The translations under genes and the position numbers were made by a program. This document shows positions 1 to 11,856 of a stretch of DNA of 35,360 nt, in pieces. The DNA is taken from contig LSSN01004897.1 in the NCBI GenBank assembly GCA_001970855.1, positions 1 to 35,360 on the forward strand, given 5' to 3'. Every line of letters begins with the position of its first letter. The first letter of the stretch is position 1. Under the pieces are notes generated by a model. The model was not told the origin of the DNA. It saw only the letters and a program-made list of their open reading frames with translations, and ran no database searches. This DNA comes from Smittium culicis (Eukaryota; Kickxellomycota; Harpellomycetes; Harpellales; Legeriomycetaceae).

Positions 1-89
1 TGTTCATAAATTTTTTATCCAATTTAAAATATTCCTCGTCTCAACCAAAAATAAAATTATTGTACTTTACTTTACAAAAATACAACTAG

Positions 90-758
90 ACATTATTTCA
101 ATGAAATCGTTTCTGAAAAAGGCGTCGATAACTGCTGTATCCTCGAGGCTGGTGCATTAACCGACGATCAATTCCCAAACTTTCCGTAAGACAAACTATT
201 CTTTCCTTGCCACAAAAACCAACAATTATTATTTTTTTTTTAACAAAAAAAAAAATTCTATTAATAATACATATAAAAAAAAAAAAACGTAGAGCTTCAG
301 CGAGCGGCCATTACGTTATTGGCAAGTACTACGAGCCGGTCAACAGGCATATCGGGATTCTTGCGAAAGCCGGGCTTGTCGGAACGCCGATGAGTAACGG
401 TGACGACATGCCGCCACCGCCGAGCTATGAAGAAACGGCGCGCGAAAATCAGATGGACGAACGGACGGTCCTTATCGCAACGGTCAGAATACCCGAATTC
501 AGCGTTGATGTGGTAATGGTCTTGGTGATCAGCGACGGCGCGGCGTTCGATCAGGTCCAGAACAAGAACAAGAACCAGGACCAGGACAGCGTACCTTCTG
601 CATTGGCTGACCAAGCTTCTGGTGCTGCTGATAGCAAGCAGATGGGCGGCAGCGATGGCGAGGCTCGTTTCGGCCACTGCGTCAGCAAACCCGTCGCTGA
701 CCTGTTCCTCTCGATAACTCAATCATACGATCTCGTTAACCTCGACCTGCTATTTTGA
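90..758 (+). CDS. Unrecognised protein with PPxY motif, 3' part of gene (two exons visible)
   Basis: Two exons join cleanly: 90-185 and 293-758, with a 107-bp intron opening GTAAG and closing GTAG. The split codon CC|A gives ...NFPASASGHYV. A TAG at 87-89 immediately before the first exon looks like another acceptor, so the 5' part lies outside the window. About 188 residues are visible, ending at TGA 756-758. Both exons are far GC-richer than their flanks, which supports coding. The protein is hydrophilic. It has a PPPPSYEE segment (PPxY, the ligand of WW domains such as those of Rsp5/NEDD4 ubiquitin ligases) and a low-complexity N/Q/D-rich run (NKNKNQDQD). I do not recognise the fold. PPxY tails occur in arrestin-related adaptors and membrane proteins, but no arrestin core is visible. 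An antisense frame over 297-722 is also open, but only the plus strand gives consistent splicing. Confidence 0.6.
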
Positions 759-3474
759 AAGAAAAAAGAACTTTTTATATATATATATATATTTTACGTT
801 TATATTTCCATCAAGTTGCATACCTCTCCATATTGTCATACAGCCATCAAGCCCATTCTTCTCCCCTCTGAAAAAAAAAAAAAGAAGCAATTGTGACGCC
901 TTTATTAAATATTTCAAGTATATATATATACACCATCTAGAAAAAAAGAAATAATTAGCTTTCTATAATACTTGTAAAAATAATATTCATATTGATCGTC
1001 TATTAAACAAGACTATTTACTTAAATATACATCCCAACATTTAAAATGGTCAAACTAATAAAAAAACAAAAAAAAATAGCAACAAAAAAGTCGCATCAGG
1101 TACTTGCACCTATCTTTAAAAACAGATATTCTTTAAACACAAAGACCATGGAAAAAGTGTATAGATAATATAAGTAGGACGCCTAATTCTTATAGCTATC
1201 ATCATTTTTTTCCCAACTTGACTTTGATTTTTTTGATTTTTAATTTAGCTTAATATTCTAAATGGGATATAAAACCATATTCAATTTCTTTTAAATAATA
1301 AGCACTATTTAATGTTCATATTAGAATTCTTATATTTATGAAAAAAAATTTTTTTTACCTCACACTACCGTCCTTTAACCCATTATTTTTTGGTCTGAAA
1401 TTTATATTCATAATAATCACGATTATAACACAATCGATCCCAGCACGATCATTATAATTCGGGATAAAAAACATAACGTGAACTAGTCCTAATATCCCGA
1501 AAATATTGCCACTTCCTTACTAATAAAAAAAATACGAAACGAAACGATATAAAGGGTTCTTAATGGCCCGAACAGTTGTACAATAACATTATTTAATTCA
1601 TCGTTTTAACACTCATAAATTATACAAATTCTATCTGTTAGGTTTAGAATTGCCACACCTACTTGTATATAGTTTTATTTAATTCTAGTTAATTTTAATT
1701 TCTTGAAATTTTCATAATAAACATGATTTTATGGAATCTTTATAAATACCCATTTTACATTAAAGTATAATTATTTCGCAAGTATAAATCATTGATACGA
1801 AAAACAATCCATAAAATCAACTCATTTCAAATAATAGAGAGGTTTTGAATTATATTTAATTGGATATATTTTCATAGCTGCTAAATGTGATACCTTTAAT
1901 TTTCTTTTCCATTTGCTTACATATATACATTTTATTATAAAAAAAAGAAAAACTCGTTTGCTTTAATCTAATCCAAAACCTAAGCCTTAATCTTATTTAT
2001 ACACACATATATATTTTGTTGTAAAAGGTATATTACAATGTAGTGTGTTTAATTTAATCAGTATCAGAAACGTATAATTAATTATTAGCGTTTAAAACAT
2101 CAACAAAGGTGCATTAATCCACCTTGAACCAATGTCCAATGGATATAGAGTTGCTAGAGCAGCGGAAAAGGGTCGGTTGAAAAATAGTTTTTTTAATATT
2201 TTTTTAATTTTTTAAATTTTTTTATTAATTTTTTTTTAATTTTTTAAATATTTTTATTAATTTTTTTAAATATTTTTTAATAGTTTTGGTACTCGATTAA
2301 ATTATGCTTAATAAAATCTCTCTAAAAAAAAGATGCATTAATCTACAAAGTCAAAAAAAAATCTTGTTCAATTAAAAAAAAAACAATCTATAATGTATAC
2401 AAACTCAGCAAATGTATCATATTTTAAAAATTCTGCACGATATATTTAAAATATCCAAATAGAATATAGACGATTTTTGATACAGAAAAAGATGCATGCA
2501 GCTTTTCTCAAAAAAAAAAAATTCAAATGAGTTTTCTGCACCTAATAATTTCCAGTTTATCAGAAAGAAAAGCAATCGTGCATTCGTACTGGTTTTAATA
2601 TATGGGAGGATATTCTTTTTGTTTTTCTGATACCTAAACAAACAAGAAATCACAGGTAAATAGCATTTTTCTTATGAAAAAAAAAGTGAGAGAAAACTTG
2701 ATTTTATCTTGTACAAATAATTTTTTTTTTTTTTTGGTTGATGGTAGTTTTTGGCAAGAAAGAAAAGGATAAAAAATTGACGTCATAACTATATTTTAAA
2801 GCCAATAATTACCAGCGCACATTTACTTTTACTTTCTGCGTATTATTTCAGGTTTTTTTTTCTCATTACAATTTAAGAGGATAGAGAGGAGGGCACTACA
2901 GATTAGCCGCAGATGAAAGAAATGAGCTCTACAAGCACAATATTAATGATGGAAGTTTGTGCAGATTTATACCATATCGCATTTATGTATGCGAGATTTA
3001 AAAGTAGAAAAAAATGGAATTTACAAACTATATAAATAATCGAAGCACAGACACTTTTTTTAATGTTAAAAAATACATTTTAAAAGGATTATAAATATCG
3101 TTTTCTAAAGCTTTTTAAAGAGTAGTTTTGTTGCGTGTATTTTATTTTTCATAAGCATAAGTTATTAAAGTATATTAGTGTATAATTAATAATCAGAGAA
3201 CATTGATTTTCTACTCTATTTATTCATTTTCGTAGTAGAGAAGGTATATACCACACATAATTTCCAGTTACTTATACCATCTCGTATTATAAAAACAGTT
3301 TCCAGTAATCCTTTTATCAATACAAACTTTTTTTTTTAAATCTCTGATTATATAAACAATTGTTTATAAATTTTATACCTTCGATCGAGAAAAAAAAAAG
3401 ATCGTTTATTTTGCAGTAAATAAAAACTCCAATTCGAGATATTATATATCATCATTTTACTATTCAAAAAGCCC
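759..3474. other. Intergenic, AT-rich, no gene seen
   Basis: About 2.7 kb between the unknown gene and the permease. It holds many A and T homopolymers, TA runs (775-793, 920-930) and a degenerate block of T-runs separated by AA or ATTAA (about 2188-2282). Short open frames here (for example 1046-1168 and 2885-3001) are too short and compositionally biased to call. The last few hundred bases should contain the permease promoter, but I see no convincing TATA or CCAAT element among the AT background. Confidence 0.5.
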
Positions 3475-6400
3475 ATGATGAGTCAGCTCGAAGGCATTAA
3501 TAGCAGAAACTGTAGTGGCGCCTTGAAATTCGAGCGCAGGTGGACGACACTGCTCTGCTTAACCATCAGTCTGTTCGGGTAATCATTAAAAACCTTTCAT
3601 TTCTTTAAAATAAATTATTTATACTACTTGAATATTTTCCTAAATGCGCAACATATAGTTTTTATTTGCTTGTTTTTTTTTTTTTGAATTGATTTTACTT
3701 GTAATTTCTTGTTTGCTCCCCTCCTCATCCCCACCAAACTAATGTAAAATTGGTATCGCGATAAAAATATTAAAATTAAAATTTTTTTGTGTTCTTGGTA
3801 AAACTGGGCCTTTAAATCTACATATTTGTGCTATATTACTCTTTTTTATCTTTATAAAAATTAATGATGTATAAGTATTTGCTTTGATGTGGAGGAGGAG
3901 GAGGAAGGGGGTGGGTGTATTAAAATTTTAGTCAAAATCAGTACACATGCAATTTATAAATTTATATCAGATCTAACAGATTAGTTTTGTAAATAATTTA
4001 TTTAGGATCCAAATAATATGGACGATCGAAATGGGTTACGGAACACCATACTTGCTTAGTTTCGGGCTAACAAAAACGGCAGTTACCATGGTATGGCTAG
4101 CAGGACCGATATCAGGTTAGTAGAGCCGCATTCTTTTTTTTATATATATCCGATATTAACGATGTTTTCTGATGCAAGATATTTATTGTGGATGATAAGG
4201 CGAGTAAAAAAATCAAAAAAATCAAGTAGCTGCTAAAACGCAGCAAAATCAAGATGCTGTATATCATTTTTTGTGGATAAAGCGGATTTAAGGCTTTTAA
4301 GCTAACATTAACTATTTTATTGCCATATATATAAAAAAAAAGGGTTGTTGATGCAACCAGTTATAGGTGGGCTGAGCGATAATTGCAGGTCAAGGTACGG
4401 GAAGCGGAGGCCGTATATAGTCGGTACAGCGGCGATGACGGTGCTGAGTCTTGTGGCTATCGGATGGGCTAAAGAACTGGCGCAGCTTATTGATGGAATG
4501 TCAAAAGGGTCGTTAGGGAGAACTGATGGCAGGGTTAACAACCTTGCAGGGATATTCGCCATGGTCGGATTTTTCTTGCTTGACTTTGGGATCAATGGAT
4601 GTAAGTTCTTACTCTCTTACCCTTGCCTCTATATTTTAATCCCTTGTATTCTTTTTCGTTTGTTCGCTATGAAGAAAATATCAATCACTAAGCTATTTTG
4701 TATACTTGTTTAGTTTTTTTAGCATTTTATGCAGTATATACAATCGGGTTGATTGATTGTGGAAATATTTTTTTAACATTGTGTGTGCTTATTAAATGTA
4801 TGTTCTTTTTTTTTTTTTTTTTTGGTATAATAGCTATGGCATGTATTAGGGCACTGATGGTTGATACAATTCCGAAGGATATGCAAGTTAGCGGATCAGC
4901 CTGGTGTTCGTGTATGATCGGAGCGGGAAATGTCCTAGGATTCCTGATGTAAGCCATATATATTATTTATTGTTTAAAGAAATTCTGTCGAATATCCGAA
5001 AAAAAGAGTTAAATATTTTGATGGAGGGGGGGGGGGGGTTTGAACTATACTAATTATATTGAGGAAGGGTGAAGTTTATATTTATAAAATGTATATGTTT
5101 GGTAAATGCTAATTAATTGTGTATAATGATATTTTTTTTTTCAATTTTATTTTGGCAAGTGGGTTCTATGATTTTTCCAGCCATGCTGAAAAATTGGGGC
5201 TGACGCAGATGAAGCTATACATAATTATAAGCATAGTTATACTAACGGCCACGGTATCGACGACATGTATAGCGATCAAGGAGACGCCATTGTGTACAGT
5301 GTAAGCCATTTTTTATGTATCTAGTTTAGAAAAAACTGTTGGGTGGATGTGTTTATGTGCTGGGCGGATTTAAACTACTGATATTAAATAAAAAAAAGAA
5401 TACGTAATGGATTTTTTTAAAAAAAAAAATAAAAAAAATAGGAGGATGGGGGGAAGTTTTGCAACTAAAGTAGGGGGATTTATAAGGGCGGCGAGGACGA
5501 TTCCGGCGGTGGTGAGGAACGTTTGTAAAGTGCAGTTGTGTATTTGGGTGGGATGGTTTCCGTTTTTCTTTTATAGCAGCTCGTACATTGCGGGGATATA
5601 TTGCCAGCACGCGGGGGAGAAAGTGAACCGAGACGATGCGATCCGGGCGGGGTCAAAGGCGATGTTTTATAACAGTATAGTCGCGCTAGTTTTTTCTGCC
5701 GCGTTTATAGCGAGCAAGCCCGAAATTGGTGGTGGTGGTGGTGGTGGAGCAAAAAGTTCAGGGAGTATTCGGAAAACGAGCGAGCTGTTTGGCGAGACCT
5801 GCGATGAGTTCAGGGAAGAATGCGAAGCGCCGCAGCAAAGTAGGCGAGCGGGATGCAGCGTTGGCAGGTATCTGAAAGGTAATCTATATATATATAAGTG
5901 ATGAGTAAAGTAATAGATAGATAGAATTTTGTGTATATGTCATATAAGGAATGTTTTTAGCATGAATCAAATCTATTTCCACTTTTTTTTTTATGTCGCT
6001 TTGATGAATAGAAGCGAGGCAGAGGGTTCTTGGACCGCTGGCTATGCGGCTACGTAGCTTGAAGGCAGGGCTGACAGTTCCGCGGATCTGGATGCTGTCG
6101 TGTTTGCTGTACCCCTTCCTGATGATGATGACGCTAGTCGCGGCGCGCAGCTATGCGGCATCGGTGATTGTGTTCATGCTTGGGGGGATTTCGTGGGCGG
6201 TGACGTGCTGGGTACCGTATGCGATCATTGGCGAGTCGCTGTCTCAGCTAGGAGCCAGGCGCGAGATCGGCGGCGGTGGTGGTGGTGGTGGTGGTGGCAG
6301 CGTGAAGCCCAGACGCAGCGGTGACGAGCAGAATAGCATTATTAGATCTGGCAGTTCGTGCATTCACAGGTGCACGGACACGAGCGCATTGCGAGAGCCT

Positions 6401-6802
6401 AATTGCGCAAACAGCGGCGAGACGGGTAGGTATTCCATCGGCATTCAGTATGGCGGGTTAGAAGCAGTACCGACAACTCCGGCTGCAGCAGCTAAAGATG
6501 CGGATGAGGCGGCTATGGGCGACAGTGCCGAGGATGGGGCAGAGCATGGTTTGAATGTGGGAACGATTCTGGGCATTCATAACATCTCGGTGGTTTTTCC
6601 GCAGATATTGGCGTCGCTAGCAATCGCTGTATTTTTCCATTTCTACGATAGCAGGAAGGGTGTATCGAGCGGCGGCGGGCATGGCGGCGGCGACGGCAGT
6701 GTTGATGAGCTGATTAGCGGTATTGTACCGATTGGGTGGATTCTCAGAGTTTGCGCATTGTTTTCTTTGATTTCTGCGTTTCTTGTGTCCAAATACTTTT
6801 GA
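3475..6802 (+). CDS. Sucrose/alpha-glucoside-type MFS sugar permease (GPH/SUT-like), seven exons
   Basis: Exons 3475-3578, 4006-4115, 4343-4600, 4834-4948, 5160-5300, 5442-5878 and 6012-6802 sum to 1956 nt with an open frame, giving 651 aa. All six introns (427, 227, 233, 211, 141 and 133 bp) are GT...AG. I chose the first ATG of the ATGATG pair at 3475. Diagnostic segments are WTIEMGYGTPYLLSFGL, the loop 2-3 signature GGLSDNCRSRYGKRRP, IRALMVDTIP and WVPYAIIGE. These are typical of plant SUTs and the fungal Sut1-like permeases, which import sucrose or maltose with protons at the plasma membrane. Twelve hydrophobic segments can be counted, from TCLTISLFG in exons 1-2 to the C-terminal LISAFLVSKYF. 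Substrate cannot be read from sequence. Oddities: three glycine runs in predicted loops (about 5732-5750, 6269-6300, 6668-6702), encoded by GGT/GGC repeats, and a long Ser/Gly-rich loop before TM11. It converges on PUP2. Confidence 0.9.
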
Positions 6803-7070
6803 ATATACTTTTAATTCGCAAAGTTTTAAATCAAAAAGATGCTTTTAATAATGTAAAAATATATAATTCTTGTAATAAAAAAAAAAAGGAGTTGTACTTT
6901 AATTGATATTTTTAGCTTATGAATTTTTATTTTTCGATTTATGCGTAGTAGGAAAATAAGGTAGAATTCCAATTAAGGTTTTAATTTTTTTTTTTTTTTT
7001 TACAAGTGGGAAAAAAAAATAATGATGGAGGGAGAGAAAGGGGGGGGGGGAGGAGAAGAGATATTTTCGT
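6803..7070. other. Convergent intergenic region with homopolymers
   Basis: This 268-bp spacer lies between the stop codons of the permease (+) and PUP2 (-), so it holds both 3' UTRs and polyadenylation regions. AT-rich segments containing AATAATG and AATAAAAAAA follow the permease stop. A T17 tract (about 6985-7001) and a G10 run (about 7041-7050) sit on the PUP2 side. No gene is seen. Confidence 0.5.
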
Positions 7071-7986
7071 TTATTCTTGTTCGTCTAAACGGGCAATAAT
7101 GGCAGCGAGTTCGTCGTTGGTGTGGATCTGGTATCCAGAAGATGGCGTAACTTTAGCGAGCTGAATGTTGGAGCTTGTGAGTTTTTCTTCCATGACTTGT
7201 TTGAGGACCTTGAGAACCAAAACTTCAGCCTCTTCCAAAGTCATCGACTTGCAAAAAAAAAAAAAAAACAAGATTAAATTGGTAAGATAAAGGGTTTATA
7301 CAAAATATAGTAGTAGGGGCATGGGTAAAATTTACTTTGTAGAAGGACTTTTGGAGCTCAATTTGGGCGCCCTCGGAACCTGCGCCTATAGCTTTAGCTT
7401 CGTAATGAACCAATGAGCCTGATGGATCGGTGTAGTAAAGTTGTGGGCCTTTGTGGTCGCAGCCAGCAACTAGCAGCGAAACCCCAAATGGCCTACTCTA
7501 TAAATCCAGGAAAATAAAAAAAAAAAAATTAGGTGAGTATATGTGAAGAACGTGTGCTATAAATAGGGGGAGGCGGTAAGTTACCATAATAGATTCTTCG
7601 CCATGAGCACCTTCGCCGAACCGTAACGCAAGGTCGCACACGGACTGGGCAAGACTTTCAACAGGCACTTGCTCGTCGTACACGAAGGTATGGTTCTGCG
7701 CCTCGACTCTGGCATGTTCGATGATCGTGCGACTGTCTGCGGTAAGCCCGCTCATAGCGCAGCCGATATGCGTGTCGATTTCGAGGATTTTTTCGATCGA
7801 GCTGCCGATCAGCAGGCTGCTAGTTATCCTCTTCTCGACGCCGAGAACGACGCCGTGCGGTGTCTTCACGCCAATTGCAATGGAACCGAGCTTGATCGCT
7901 TCGATGGCGTACTCGACCTGGAACAAACGGCCCTCGGGCGAAAACGTGTTGACTCCTCGATCGTACTCGCTTCTTGTTAAAAACAT
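7071..7986 (-). CDS. PUP2: 20S proteasome subunit alpha type-5, three exons
   Basis: On the minus strand exons are 7986-7585, 7497-7336 and 7247-7071, giving 134+54+58 = 246 aa and TAA. Both introns (87 and 88 bp) are phase 0, GT...AG, with long T runs near the acceptor. The N terminus [20 protein letters not shown] and the following [14 protein letters not shown] are the proteasome alpha-subunit signature in its alpha-5 form. Further diagnostic segments are [47 protein letters not shown] and the C-terminal [17 protein letters not shown]. Length matches family members (about 240-260 aa). Alpha-5 is a non-catalytic member of the outer heptameric ring of the 20S core, in nucleus and cytosol. 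It is downstream of PIN4 on the same strand, 772 bp away. No clear Rpn4-type PACE site (GGTGGCAAA) was found upstream. Confidence 0.97.
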
Positions 7987-8758
7987 TATTAGACTCGTAC
8001 TTTAATCGTTATTTTATTTTTTTTACAGATCGGTTTGTTGATTTGAAGCAATTTATAATCAAAAAAAAAAAAAACTAAATGAAAAAATATTGAAAGATGG
8101 AGAGAATAACTGAATGTTTTTATTATTTTTTTTTAGCCGATTGGAAATTTGAAAACAAAAAAAAAAAGTAAATAGCGATAATGAATGCTGGTTTATTGGC
8201 GATTGGGTATGGTTTGCTGAGACCTTAACGTCATATGTAATACAGCCAATAAGAAGCCCTTAATAGCCGAATAGCTATATTTCGCTATTTTTGCCTTCAA
8301 AATAAAAATCATGGATTTTAATTCACTAACATTTCTGCCTTTACAATAAAGTAAAAAATCGAAAATAAAATCTTATGAGCGAAGGCCGAAAAGATACACA
8401 AGTTGTAACTCCAATTACGAAATATACATACATATATACATACATATATAACGTATACAAAGTGAACACAAAAAGATATCTGTCGCAGAGCTAAAATAAA
8501 AGTTGTATATTTGCAGTTTATAAAAACAAAGAGATATACTAATAATAGTAAAAATAATAATGGTGATAGTGATAGTGATAAGTTGCAGGGATTAAAGTAT
8601 AAAGGGGGGAAGGTTTTTCGGAAGAAAGAAGCAAGAATTAAAATCAAAGTCAAAAAAGTTATGAAGAATATTCAAAGCTACGACTTGGATATGAAGAATT
8701 AAAAAAAAAAAAAAATTGGAAGGGTTTATTTTATTACCCTTACTAAAAAAGAGTATGT
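7987..8758. other. PUP2 upstream region and PIN4 3' flank
   Basis: This 772-bp spacer lies upstream of PUP2 (-) and just past the stop of PIN4 (-). A CCAAT pentamer (in GCCAATAAG, about 8246) and a CATATATACATA-type dinucleotide-rich block (about 8425-8455) are visible. The open minus frame 8318-8653 is hydrophobic low-complexity sequence with no recognisable domain and is probably chance. Confidence 0.4.
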
Positions 8759-10920
8759 TTATTGGTTTGTAGAGTCGGTGGCTTGGGCGCTAGGAGCGGG
8801 AGAAGATGAAGAGGCGCGAGACTCGTTTGATCTGGAAAGTTGGATTTTTTTAGTAGCAGTGGCGGCGGCCGGTTTCCTTTGGATGAGAGGAGGAGTGCTG
8901 GGCTTGGTCATAGTGATAGTGCCAGGGGATCTAGTTGAGGATGGGGATACGATGGGGATGGCCTTACTGGCAGGGGCAACGTCGAGCTTTTTGGTGGTAA
9001 GAACTGAGCTGAGGGGGATACTGGCCACAACTGGAGTTGACGTGGTACTGGAGTAAGGAGATGAGGTGGTGACGCTTGATAGTCTGCGAATACGTTTTTC
9101 TTCAAGAACTTTTAGTTGCATGTGTCTTTGTGCGATTTTGTTATCAGAGTTCTGGTGGCTGTTATAGCTATCGCTGTTGATACCTAAAGGCGAAGCAACG
9201 TTTTTTTGGTCATTTGCAGGGTTGGAGAAGGATGAAGTTAGCGACGACAGTCCAGGGAAAGAGACGAGCGAGCTTCTGTTTCCAGCGGTGTTGTTGTAGA
9301 TGGACGATCTGCGATTATCACTGTTGGATGTAGGCAAATATATGCTTGAGCTGCGGAACGAGTTTTTTTGGGGCTCGCCAGCATACATGCTGCTGCGGTT
9401 ACTGTTCTGCTGGTTTCTGTTGAAGTTGGAGAATTTTTTAAAGTCGTAGTTGTTTGAGTTGTCGTTAAAAGGATGGCGGGGACTGATCATCGATTGTCTA
9501 TGCAAGTTTTTCAAGCTATGGTTAGAGTTGAGACTGGATTTGTTATAGTCGCTGATGTTACTGCTGTTATTCTGGAGGTGCGACTTAATTTCAGTGGCTT
9601 CGAGCAAAGTTTCCAGGCTTTTAAAAACGCGGATTTTTCTATACCCCAAACTATCGTTTTTAGTTTCGTGGTTGAGGCCGAATTGTTCAGCGATGAGCAT
9701 GATAGTTTGTCTTTGTGTGCTGTTGATTGCGCTTGGGAAGTCGAGCTCGGCGACTGATTTATCGCGTCTGAACTGGCTAATCAGGTCGTATAAGAGCCTG
9801 GTATCTTTATCAGACAGATCGATGAGACTTTTGAAGCTGTCGTCGAGGTTTGAATTAGATTCAGGTGGGTTAGAGTTTGAGAAGCGGGACAAAGGGGTGC
9901 TAAAGTTGAAGTTGGAGGAGTTGGACAGAGTCGGGGAGATGGTGGAGAAGGGGCTGTTTTCAGAGATAGTGGCTCTTCGGCTTAAAAAGTCGTTGTTTCT
10001 GAACCTGTTTGAAGATGGCTGAGGGGGTTTTAGGTAGTTTCCTATTTTAGAGGAGGTATCGATCGGGATGTTTAAATTTTTTTGGGAAACATTAGGGACG
10101 ATTGCAGCTTTATTAGTTGGTTTTTCTTGGACTTTTTTATATTCAACCTTGAGCTCTCTTCCAGCCAAGTAGAGACCGTTTAGGCCAGCAATGACTTTTG
10201 CGGCATCATCGTTAGAGTGGAAGTTAGCAAAAGCCAAACCGCGGAACAAATTGCCTTCGTAGTGGTAGTTAAATGCGTATGGGATTGGGAGGTTCAATTG
10301 GCTGATTGTGGACAAGAGAACGTTCCTTGGGATTACAAAGTTGATGTTTTTGATAACAATTGCATTAGGGATAATATCTGGGGGATAAGAGGTATTATCA
10401 GATTCAGCGACAGAAGAGTCAGAGAGTCCAGTCTATATGTAAGGCAAAACAAATTAGTAAAATTGAAATTTTTTCTTTTCAGGGGTATTGTTAAGTTGAT
10501 GATTTATGTTTTTAAAAAAGAGCATAAATCAGAGCAATAATAGGAGGTAATAACAAAATTTAAAGAGATAAAAGAGGTTGGTAGGTAGAGTAAAATCAGG
10601 AGGTATAAGGAGTTTGTAGAATAGAGTAAAAGTAATGAGGAGGGGGTAAAAGGAATAATTACATTTCTTTTTTCAGAATCATCAGGGTTGGAACTGTTTT
10701 GGGAAGTGCTGACGGAGGTAGAGGCAGTGGAGTGGGAAGAGGAGGAGGAGGTTAGTGCTTCCAAAGCTTCTTTCTTATGTCTGAGTCTATCTTGCTTGGC
10801 AATTTCCTCTTGAGACAAGGTATCAGATTTAGCGTCAGGGACCGAAGAATTGGTTGTAGATTCTTCATTTCCAGATTGGATTGTAGGAGGGACGATGCTT
10901 TCAGCGGCAGTTTCAATCAT
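8759..10920 (-). CDS. PIN4: Pin4/Cip2-type RNA-binding protein (RRM + R3H), two exons
   Basis: Minus-strand exons 10920-10663 (86 codons) and 10432-8759 (557 codons plus TAA) are joined by a 230-bp phase-0 GT...AG intron, giving 643 aa. Residues about 108-188 form an RRM: PNAIVIKNINFVIPRN (RNP2 region), LPIPYAFNYHYEG, then LFRGLAFANF (RNP1) and GRELKVEYKKV. The PYAFNYH...RGLAFANF pattern is typical of budding-yeast Pin4 and fission-yeast Cip2, which act with mRNAs in cell-cycle and stress control. Residues about 297-356 resemble an R3H domain (LYDLISQFRRDK...LNHETK...YRKIRVFK). The usual RxxxH motif reads RQTIM, so the histidine is absent. The N terminus and the region after R3H are long Ser/Asn/Thr-rich disordered stretches with several SP/TP and SQ sites, as in Pin4, a Rad53/CDK target. 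The C-terminal tail is Ser/Pro/Ala-rich. Exact ortholog identity is inferred. Confidence 0.9.
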
Positions 10921-11640
10921 TTTTTTTTATATTTAAATAAAAATTTTTTAGAGTTTAGGAGGAACTGATTTGTTGATATTGGGTTACGGAAATAGAGATT
11001 CCTTTGGAGAATAATAATTAGTCAAGTTGGATTAGTTGGATTACAAGATCAGTGAAAAGAATGTTTGAGGACGATTTCTTTTTTTTTTTTAAATTGTTTT
11101 TTCGGTTTTTGAATTAAAATAATAATGGTTGTAAAAGAATGAGAATGCGAATATAATTTTTTTCTATGAGTATTATTTTTTCTTCTAAAAGAAACTTTCT
11201 ACTATGACTTCTTTTTTTTTTTAATCTATTCAAGTGGGGAGGGAGAGTAAATGTGGGATATAAAGGAGTAGCGTTTATAGGGGGGAGAGGGGTAAGGGTA
11301 TGAGTTTGATATTAATGCAGTGGTTAAAGCCGAGTGATTACTTGTTGAGTGTTAAAAAATGAAGGAAAAGATATATCTTTTAGTTTTAAATTTTAGGGGT
11401 TATCAAGTAGGTATATTAAGAAAAATGAGACGAATGTAAGCTCGGAATTGGGAGGAATTGATAATTGAAAGAGTGAAAATAGATAGATAATAGATGAGAA
11501 AGGGGAGGGGGGAGAAGGTTGTGTGAAGAGTAGAAGAACTTCAAGAGAAAAAGGGTAAGTAAATAAAGTAAAGAACGTTAGAAAAATTAAATAAGGAGGA
11601 GTAAGAGTAAAATAGCCATAAAAACGTATTTATATTTCGG
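10921..11640. promoter_or_regulatory. PIN4 5' flank with purine-rich plus strand
   Basis: Upstream of the PIN4 start (minus strand) the plus strand is strongly purine-biased. The bias is densest at about 11221-11310 and 11450-11615, with blocks such as GGGGGGAGAGGGG and GAAAGGGGAGGGGGG. Read in the gene's direction this is a long CT-rich tract, a layout often seen in fungal promoters and 5' UTRs. No discrete TATA or factor site can be assigned. Confidence 0.35.
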
Positions 11641-11856
11641 AAGCACTTTTGATAATTAAGTACGAAAAAGATTGCCTTTATATTAATTTGGAAGATTTTA
11701 TAGTTGCGAGATAATTGAAAGCTTTAGCAATATTTAGCTTTTAGAGACAGACTATTTGACGTCGAGTATAGTTGGTTAAATTAATCCCGGGCGCAATTAG
11801 ATTTGCAAGTCAATAATATATAGATTAATCCCCGAGGGGGGAACACGCAGAACTTT

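Noticed and set aside
297..722. 141-codon minus-strand open frame
   Set aside because: Antisense to an exon with clean splicing and plausible composition on the plus strand. GC-rich exons commonly leave open antisense frames.
1046..1168. 40-codon ATG frame rich in lysine (MVKLIKKQKK...)
   Set aside because: Composition follows the A-rich sequence. No splice partner, domain or GC contrast.
2417..2653. 78-codon minus-strand frame
   Set aside because: Phe/Lys/Asn-rich translation of homopolymeric AT DNA; no domain.
2885..3001. Coding-like stretch HYRLAADERNELYKHNIND ending TAA, after a TAG acceptor-like site
   Set aside because: Only about 38 codons, no upstream exon found and no family recognised. 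Kept as a curiosity only.
7669..8005. Plus-strand frames over PUP2 exon 1
   Set aside because: Shadows of a highly conserved proteasome exon on the other strand.
8318..8653. 111-codon minus-strand open frame
   Set aside because: Leu/Ile/Phe-rich low-complexity translation of AT-rich intergenic DNA upstream of PUP2, with no domain.
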